Shown here: positions 15,519 through 20,200 of the stretch, piece after piece
Numbering within the stretch: position 1 is the stretch's first letter
How the letters are laid out: each line of letters starts with the position of its first letter
Origin: Pseudomonas sp.
Lineage (GTDB): Bacteria; Pseudomonadota; Gammaproteobacteria; Pseudomonadales; Pseudomonadaceae
Assembly: GCA_007117785.1 (NCBI GenBank)
Contig: SKFV01000123.1
Span: 1 to 20,200 of the forward strand
Reading direction: 5' to 3'
Length of the DNA: 20,200 nucleotides
Notes under the pieces: generated by a model
The model's input: the letters and a program-made list of their open reading frames with translations, nothing else
Databases searched by the model: none
What the model was told of the DNA's origin: nothing
Translations under genes and position numbers: made by a program

Positions 15519-16313
15519 ATGCCTGATGTAAATCTGACAACGCTGTACAAGCTCAAGCAATCCGGAGAAAAGATTGTCTGCCTGACGGCCTACGATGCCA
15601 CCTTCGCCCACCTGGAAAGCCAGGCCGGCGTCGAGGTCATTCTGGTCGGTGACTCGCTGGGGATGGTGCTTCAAGGGCATGACAGCACCCTGCCGGTCAC
15701 TGTAGCGGATATGACCTACCATACCCGCGCGGTCAAACAGGGGAACCGGGGTGCACTGATCATGGCCGATCTGCCCTTTATGGCCTATGCCACCCTGGAG
15801 CAGACCCTCAACAACAGCGCCGAGCTGATGCGCGCGGGCGCCCACATGGTCAAACTGGAAGGCGCCGGCTGGTTGTCCGAAAGCATCACGGCACTGGTGC
15901 AGCGCGGTATTCCGGTTTGTGCCCATCTCGGCCTGACGCCACAAACGGTCAATGTGCTGGGCGGCTACAAGGTACAGGGCCGCGAGCAGGCTCAGGCCGA
16001 TGCCTTGTTGACCGACGCCCTGGCGCTGGAAGCAGCAGGTGCCAGCCTGTTACTGCTGGAGTGCGTGCCCAGTGACCTGGCGACCCGCATCAGCCAGCGC
16101 GTCAAGGTGCCGGTGATCGGCATTGGCGCCGGCAGCGGTACCGACGGCCAGGTACTGGTGGTGCACGATATGCTGGGCCTCTCGATCTCTGGGCGTCTGC
16201 CGCGCTTCGTGAAAAACTTCATGGCCGAAACGGCGGATATTCCCGCAGCCATCAAGGCTTATGTTGATGCCGTCAAGGCCGTCGAATTCCCAGCCCGCGA
16301 ACACGAGTTCTGA
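15519..16313 (+). CDS. panB: Ketopantoate hydroxymethyltransferase
   Basis: A 264-residue PanB, the same length as the E. coli enzyme. It makes ketopantoate from ketoisovalerate with methylene-tetrahydrofolate, the first step of pantothenate synthesis. Visible motifs are KIVCLTAYDATFAHL, VILVGDSLGMVLQGHDSTLPV (Asp and Ser that bind magnesium and substrate), KLEGAG, and PVIGIGAGSGTDGQVLVVHD. I chose the ATG at 15519, where homology begins, with GGAAG five bases before it; the frame is open back to 15384. panC follows after five bases. Confidence 0.96.
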   Translation: MPDVNLTTLYKLKQSGEKIVCLTAYDATFAHLESQAGVEVILVGDSLGMVLQGHDSTLPVTVADMTYHTRAVKQGNRGALIMADLPFMAYATLEQTLNNSAELMRAGAHMVKLEGAGWLSESITALVQRGIPVCAHLGLTPQTVNVLGGYKVQGREQAQADALLTDALALEAAGASLLLLECVPSDLATRISQRVKVPVIGIGAGSGTDGQVLVVHDMLGLSISGRLPRFVKNFMAETADIPAAIKAYVDAVKAVEFPAREHEF

Positions 16314-16318
16314 ACCCG

Positions 16319-17170
16319 ATGAATACCGTGCACAGCATCGCCCAGGTGCGCGCCGCCGTTAACCGTGCGCGTCAGGAAGGCAAACGTATCGGCCTGGTGC
16401 CGACCATGGGTAATCTGCATGCAGGGCATGTTGCCCTGGTGCGCACCGCGCTGGCGCGCGGCGACTTTGTGATAGTGAGCATCTTCGTCAACCCGATGCA
16501 GTTCGGCCCAAATGAAGACCTCGACAGCTACCCACGCACCCTAGCGGAAGATCAGGCCAAGCTGCTCGACGCCGGCGCCCACCTCGTGTTTGCCCCAAAC
16601 GCCACGGAAATGTATTCGGACGGCCTTGAAGGTCATACCCGGGTCAGCGTTCCCGTGGTATCCGAAGGCCTGTGTGGCGGTAGTCGTCCCGGGCATTTTG
16701 ACGGCGTGGCGACCGTGGTCAGCAAGCTGTTCAATATCGTCCAGCCGGATCTGGCGGTGTTTGGCGAGAAGGATTACCAACAGTTGGCGGTCATCCGCAA
16801 AATGACCCAGGACCTGTCATTACCGGTGCACATCGTTGGTGAACCCACGTGCCGCGCCGAGGATGGCCTGGCGCTCTCCTCACGCAACGGCTACCTCACC
16901 CCCGAGCAACGCCAACTGGCGCCAATGCTGTTCCAGCAACTGCAGCAGATTGCTGCGGCCGTTCAGGGTGGCCGCAGCGATTATGCCGCGATCATCGAAA
17001 CGGCTCGACAGACTCTGGTTGCTGCCGGCTTCCAGCCTGACTACCTGGATCTGCGTGATGCTGACAACCTCACCGCCATCGGGCCTGATACCCGAACCGG
17101 CGTCGCCCTCGCTGCCGTGTTTCTTGGCAAGACCCGACTGATCGACAACCTGCGTTTCAAGCTAGCCTGA
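16319..17170 (+). CDS. panC: Pantothenate synthetase
   Basis: A 283-residue PanC that joins pantoate and beta-alanine using ATP. The HIGH-like motif is in PTMGNLHAGH, and the other family blocks are SIFVNPMQFGPNEDLDSYPRT, GHFDGVATVV, FGEKDYQQLAVI and SSRNGYL. It is tightly coupled to panB. In P. aeruginosa panD comes next and supplies beta-alanine; here the next gene is convergent and the two coding regions overlap by nine bases, so no terminator space exists between them. Confidence 0.96.
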   Translation: MNTVHSIAQVRAAVNRARQEGKRIGLVPTMGNLHAGHVALVRTALARGDFVIVSIFVNPMQFGPNEDLDSYPRTLAEDQAKLLDAGAHLVFAPNATEMYSDGLEGHTRVSVPVVSEGLCGGSRPGHFDGVATVVSKLFNIVQPDLAVFGEKDYQQLAVIRKMTQDLSLPVHIVGEPTCRAEDGLALSSRNGYLTPEQRQLAPMLFQQLQQIAAAVQGGRSDYAAIIETARQTLVAAGFQPDYLDLRDADNLTAIGPDTRTGVALAAVFLGKTRLIDNLRFKLA

Positions 17171-17581
17171 CCTTGGTGTCCTGACCCGGCGCTGTGGCAT
17201 TGTCTGCTCGCGCTCGGTATTGAAGTGCGCCCAGGTCTCGTCATAGAACTGGGCAAGCCGGGTCAGCAAGGGGGGTGTCAGGGCGATGTTGCGGACGCGC
17301 CTGTCCTGCGCCGATTCGGTTTGCGTCAACAAGCCGGTATCGATCAGGTGCTGCACATACTTGACTGCCGTACGCCGGCTGACGTTGGGCATGAAGTCGT
17401 ACAGATCGGTTTTGTGTAGCTCTTCATCCTGCCGAAGCCACATCTGTGTCAACAGATCGCTGTAGCTCAATTCGGACAACCCCAGCTCGCCGAACAACGC
17501 CAGCCAGCTTTGATCCATGGCAATCAGCGTGCGGGCGATGGCGCGACGATTGCGTTCTGTCTTGCTACTCATGATTCCCAT
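17162..17581 (-). CDS. MarR-like winged-helix regulator
   Basis: A 139-residue protein with a winged helix-turn-helix in its middle. Helices at about 55-85 include a VSRRTAVKYVQHLIDTGLL recognition-helix region, and the wing QDRRVRNIALTP has the Asp-Arg-Arg and Leu-Thr pattern of the MarR family. The flanking helices would form the dimer. No ligand is predictable. It is divergent from the binding-protein gene, with about 250 bases between the starts and palindromes inside, so control of that gene is the simplest guess. The start may be at 17581 or at the ATG at 17572; an AGGGA precedes the first and GGGA the second. Confidence 0.7.
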   Translation of the reverse strand: MGIMSSKTERNRRAIARTLIAMDQSWLALFGELGLSELSYSDLLTQMWLRQDEELHKTDLYDFMPNVSRRTAVKYVQHLIDTGLLTQTESAQDRRVRNIALTPPLLTRLAQFYDETWAHFNTEREQTMPQRRVRTPRSG

Positions 17582-17601
17582 TCATCCCTGTCGACCCCCG
17601 A

Positions 17602-17628
17602 TGGTGCACAGCACCAGCGGATTGCACC
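17602..17628. promoter_or_regulatory. Possible enhancer site for the sigma-54 promoter
   Basis: TGGTGC-ACA-GCACCA (17602-17616) is a perfect inverted repeat, and another TGCACC follows at 17623-17628. It lies about 140 bases before the predicted start of the binding-protein transcript, a normal distance for a sigma-54 activator. The half-sites equal those of NtrC but stand in the opposite order and spacing to the NtrC consensus, so the bound protein is not assigned. Confidence 0.35.
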
Positions 17629-17670
17629 TGAAACAGGCTGAAAGACAATCCGGCAGCGGGAGATAAAACC

Positions 17671-17695
17671 CATTTAAATGTAAATTTGCATGCAA
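17671..17695. promoter_or_regulatory. Paired palindromes, candidate operator of the MarR-like regulator
   Basis: CATTTAAATG (17671-17680) and TTGCATGCAA (17686-17695) are both perfect 10-base palindromes, with centres 15 bases apart, in an AT-rich stretch just upstream of the sigma-54 promoter and between divergent genes. MarR-family sites are often AT-rich palindromes of this kind. The link is positional. Confidence 0.4.
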
Positions 17696-17725
17696 TATAA
17701 CAACTTAATATCGATTTTTGAAAGC

Positions 17726-17741
17726 TGGCACGTCCGTTGCT
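17726..17741 (+). promoter_or_regulatory. Sigma-54 promoter of the binding-protein gene
   Basis: TGGCACG, four bases, then TTGCT fits the sigma-54 consensus TGGCACG-N4-TTGCW at every fixed position, with the -24 GG at 17727-17728 and the -12 GC at 17739-17740. Transcription should start near 17751 and leave a leader of about 80 bases with a small hairpin, CCGGTT (17761-17766) pairing with AACCGG (17777-17782). Confidence 0.88.
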
Positions 17742-17829
17742 GCAGACACAGTGTATTGCTCCGGTTGCCTGTACTGAACCGGTAACCCGCAACATTGTTT
17801 GCCGCCACTGTCATTGTCGAGGATACACC

Positions 17830-18900
17830 ATGTCTTTCAAGCAGCTTGTTACCGGTTGCGCCCTGCTCGCCACTCTCAGCATGGCCGCCACCCAGGCCCA
17901 TGCGACCCAGTCATTTCGTCTGGCTTGGTCTCTTTATCCAGGCTACATGCCTTGGGACTATGCCAGCGAGTCCGGTATTGTTGAGCGTTGGGCCGAAAAA
18001 TACGGCATTGAAATCGAGATTGTGCAGATCAACGACTACGTTGAAGCCATCAACCAGTTCACGGCTGGCGAATTTGATGCAGCCATGATGGCGACGATGG
18101 ACGCACTGACCATACCAGCGGCCTCGGGCAGAGACTCGACCTCCATCGCCGTGATCGATTACTCCAACGGCAATGATGTGATCATCATGCGCAATGGCGA
18201 CAGCCTCAGTGACCTTGCCGGCAAACGCATCAATATCATCGAGTATTCGATTTCCCACTACTTCCTGATTCGCGCGCTGGAGCAGGTTGGCCTCAGCGAA
18301 CGTGACGTTACCCTGGTAAATACATCAGATGCCGACATGGTCTCGCTGTTCGCACACCCATCAACTCAGGCAATGGTGACCTGGAACCCGATGGCCAGTG
18401 ACATTCTGCAACAGCCGGACGCGGTCAATATTTATGACTCATCGCAGATGCCCGGTGAGTTGACCGACAGCATTGTGGTGAACACTGCCACGCTGGAAAA
18501 GCATCCCGAGCTGGCCAAGGCTCTGCTTGGCGCCTGGTTCGAGACCATGGCCATAATGCAGGGTGATGATGACGCAGCGGTTCAGGCGCGTGAAGCCATG
18601 GGCATTGCCGCCGGCACTGATCTGGCGGGCTATGAGCAGCAACTGGAAGCCACCTATCTGTTCTATAGCCCCGAGGATGTCGTCAGTGTCATGGCAGACC
18701 AGCAGCTACAGGAGACTATGGCCAACATTGCCAGTTTCTCCTTTGAGCGCGGCCTGCTCGGCAGCGGCCAGGATCTCTCGGAAACCATTGGTATCAGCTA
18801 TCCGGACGGCAGTGTCTGGGGCAATGCCGACAATGTCACCTTGCGCTTCAACAATGAATTTGCCCGTATGGCTGCAGAAGGTGCGCTCCAGGGCAAATAG
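17830..18900 (+). CDS. Periplasmic substrate-binding protein, urea-carboxylase-region type
   Basis: A 356-residue periplasmic binding protein of the NMT1/taurine-binding fold. Residues 1-26 are a signal peptide ending AHA. The start of the mature protein, FRLAWSLYPGYMPWDYASESGIVERWAEKYG, and the stretches INQFTAGEFDAAMMATMDAL and DYSNGNDVIIMR resemble the binding proteins found beside urea carboxylase genes (TIGR03427, as I recall it). The ligand is likely a small nitrogen compound such as urea or guanidine, but this is inference. No permease or ATPase gene follows; the next gene is acs. The ATG at 17830 has GAGG seven bases upstream; the frame is open to 17737, which would run into the promoter. 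The sigma-54 promoter supports nitrogen or carbon control. Confidence 0.8.
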   Translation: MSFKQLVTGCALLATLSMAATQAHATQSFRLAWSLYPGYMPWDYASESGIVERWAEKYGIEIEIVQINDYVEAINQFTAGEFDAAMMATMDALTIPAASGRDSTSIAVIDYSNGNDVIIMRNGDSLSDLAGKRINIIEYSISHYFLIRALEQVGLSERDVTLVNTSDADMVSLFAHPSTQAMVTWNPMASDILQQPDAVNIYDSSQMPGELTDSIVVNTATLEKHPELAKALLGAWFETMAIMQGDDDAAVQAREAMGIAAGTDLAGYEQQLEATYLFYSPEDVVSVMADQQLQETMANIASFSFERGLLGSGQDLSETIGISYPDGSVWGNADNVTLRFNNEFARMAAEGALQGK

Positions 18901-18947
18901 CGGGTTGAAATACTCAGCATTAAGGTCAATCCTGTAGGTACAGCTAA

Positions 18948-18969
18948 GCGCAGCGGGCAACCGCTGCGC
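18948..18969 (+). promoter_or_regulatory. Strong hairpin in the acs leader
   Basis: GCGCAGCGG (18948-18956) and CCGCTGCGC (18961-18969) form a perfect 9-bp stem with a GCAA tetraloop. No T-run follows, so it is not a standard terminator. It ends ten bases before the AAnAAnAA motif and would keep that motif exposed, or protect a processed 5' end. Confidence 0.6.
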
Positions 18970-18979
18970 AATCGCCGAC

Positions 18980-18987
18980 AACAACAA
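18980..18987 (+). promoter_or_regulatory. Hfq/Crc (CA) motif at the acs ribosome site
   Basis: AACAACAA fits the AAnAAnAA motif to which Hfq with Crc binds to block translation in Pseudomonas. It lies 12 bases before the acs ATG, where binding would cover the ribosome site. The same octamer occurs three times in CrcZ in this window. Confidence 0.7.
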
Positions 18988-18999
18988 AGCGAGTTGAGC

Positions 19000-20200
19000 A
19001 TGTACCCGAAAGCATTGCACCCGGTCACCGAACGTGTCCGTCAGTCAGCTCACCTGGATGAGGCCGGCTATCAGGTCATGTACCGCGCCTCGATCGAGCA
19101 ACCCGATACCTTCTGGGCTGAACAGGCCGAACGCTTTCTGAGCTGGGAGCGACCCTGGCATACCGTCAGTGACTGCGATCTCAAGCAGGGCCAGGCGGCC
19201 TGGTTTATCGGCGGCAAACTGAATGTCAGTGTCAACTGCATCGACCGCCACCTGGCCACCCGCGCCGAACAAACCGCCATCATCTGGGAGGGCGATGAGC
19301 CTACAGATGATGCGCGTATCAGCTACCGTGAATTACATGACAAGGTCTGTCGCCTGGCCAATGTGTTGAAAAGCCGTGGCGTCGGCAAGGGCGACCGTGT
19401 TTGTCTGTATATGCCCATGGTGCCCGAAGCCGCCTATGCCATGCTCGCCTGCGCACGCATCGGTGCCATTCACTCGGTGGTCTTCGGCGGCTTTTCACCC
19501 GACGCCGTGCGTGACCGCATTCTGGATGCCGACTGCAAGGCCGTCATTACTGCCGATTACGGCGTGCGCGGTGGCAAGCCGATCCCGCTCAAGGCCAATG
19601 TCGACAAGGCAGTAGCCCAATGCCCCGATGTGCACAGTGTGATTACCGTACGCCGTACCGGCGAAACCATCGACTGGGATGCTAGCCGTGATCTCTGGTA
19701 CCACGAAGCAATAGAGCAGGTCAGTGCCGACTGTGCGCCAGAGCCGATGGACAGCGAAGACCCACTATTCATCCTCTACACCTCCGGCTCCACCGGCAAA
19801 CCCAAAGGTGTGCTGCACACTACTGGCGGTTATCTGCTCAGCGCCGCCATGACCCATCACTATGTATTCGACTACAAACCGGGCGAAATCTACTGGTGTA
19901 CGGCCGATGTCGGCTGGATTACCGGGCACAGCTATATTGTCTATGGCCCGCTGTGCAACGGCGCTACCACGCTGATGTTCGAGGGCGTGCCCACCTACCC
20001 GGATGCCTCGCGCTGCTGGCAGGTGGTCGACAAGCATCAGGTGAATATTTTCTATACCGCGCCCACCGCCATTCGCGCGCTGATGGCCAAAGGCAACGAA
20101 TTCGTTACCGCTTGCCAACGCAGCAGCCTGCGTCTGCTTGGCACTGTGGGTGAACCCATTAACCCGGAAGCCTGGGAATGGTATTACCACATCGTCGGCG
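19000..20200 (+). CDS. acs: Acetyl-CoA synthetase (5' part, runs off the window)
   Basis: The first 400 residues of an AMP-forming acetyl-CoA synthetase (about 650 residues in full). It activates acetate to acetyl-CoA through acetyl-AMP. The ATP-binding loop is YTSGSTGKPKGVLHTTGGY (from residue 260). Other acetate-type blocks are VVFGGFSPDAVRDRI, WCTADVGWITGHSYIVYGPL, and VGEPINPEAWEWYY, where the window ends. WCTADVGWITGH argues for acetate or propionate over longer acids. The ATG at 19000 has only a weak GAG-type ribosome site and the CA motif just before it. The gene follows the binding-protein gene by 99 bases; no convincing promoter is seen there, so read-through from the sigma-54 promoter is possible. 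Confidence 0.95.
   Translation, partial: MYPKALHPVTERVRQSAHLDEAGYQVMYRASIEQPDTFWAEQAERFLSWERPWHTVSDCDLKQGQAAWFIGGKLNVSVNCIDRHLATRAEQTAIIWEGDEPTDDARISYRELHDKVCRLANVLKSRGVGKGDRVCLYMPMVPEAAYAMLACARIGAIHSVVFGGFSPDAVRDRILDADCKAVITADYGVRGGKPIPLKANVDKAVAQCPDVHSVITVRRTGETIDWDASRDLWYHEAIEQVSADCAPEPMDSEDPLFILYTSGSTGKPKGVLHTTGGYLLSAAMTHHYVFDYKPGEIYWCTADVGWITGHSYIVYGPLCNGATTLMFEGVPTYPDASRCWQVVDKHQVNIFYTAPTAIRALMAKGNEFVTACQRSSLRLLGTVGEPINPEAWEWYYHIVG

Noticed and set aside
17602..17616. Canonical NtrC site
   Set aside because: The half-sites are in the opposite order (TGGTGC first) with three bases between them; NtrC sites have GCACCA first and about five bases between.
17737..17829. Upstream start of the binding protein at 17737
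   Set aside because: It lies inside the sigma-54 promoter, and the signal peptide begins at the ATG at 17830.

Overview
The window reads as chromosomal core DNA from a gamma-proteobacterium of the Pseudomonadaceae. The order dksA - gluQ - small membrane ORF - cbrA - cbrB - (crcZ) - pcnB - folK - panB - panC, with an acetyl-CoA synthetase gene nearby, is the order known from Pseudomonas. So is the cbpA-like gene - PrrF-type sRNA - heme transporter block on the left. A Pseudomonas or Halopseudomonas-like genus is an inference from gene order and moderate GC; no rRNA is present. There are no tRNAs, CRISPR arrays, insertion sequences or phage genes that I can see.

Left block (1-4250): the 3' end of an unidentified gene, a TfoX C-terminal-domain protein, and a cyclic-nucleotide-binding protein (cbpA-like). 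Next comes a Fur-controlled sRNA of the PrrF type with its own promoter, three hairpins and a terminator. Converging on it is a three-gene heme uptake operon, phuU-phuV-phuW (permease, ATPase, ChaN-like periplasmic protein). The usual phuT, phuS and phuR genes do not precede it. Iron sparing (PrrF) and heme iron import (Phu) therefore sit side by side.

Middle block (4300-8150): a small Rieske protein, sfsA and an aspC-type aminotransferase on the minus strand, then dksA and gluQ on the plus strand.

Carbon-control block (8229-13492): a 58-residue two-helix protein overlaps the start of cbrA, a transporter-like sensor kinase. It is followed by cbrB, a sigma-54 activator. The 701-base gap after cbrB holds TGTTAC-type activator sites, a possible IHF site, a sigma-54 promoter and the CrcZ RNA, which carries repeated AAnAAnAA motifs and ends at a terminator. 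Known biology is that CbrAB drives CrcZ, which sequesters Hfq/Crc and relieves catabolite repression. The acs leader at the right end carries the same AAnAAnAA motif 12 bases before its ATG, so it looks like a target of this loop within the same window.

Right block (13493-20200): pcnB, folK, panB and panC, with panD and pgi not following as they do in P. aeruginosa. Instead there is a minus-strand MarR-like regulator and a divergent periplasmic binding protein of the urea-carboxylase-region type, the latter behind a near-perfect sigma-54 promoter. The window ends inside acs. The binding protein has no transporter partner genes beside it and is the least explained part of the window.
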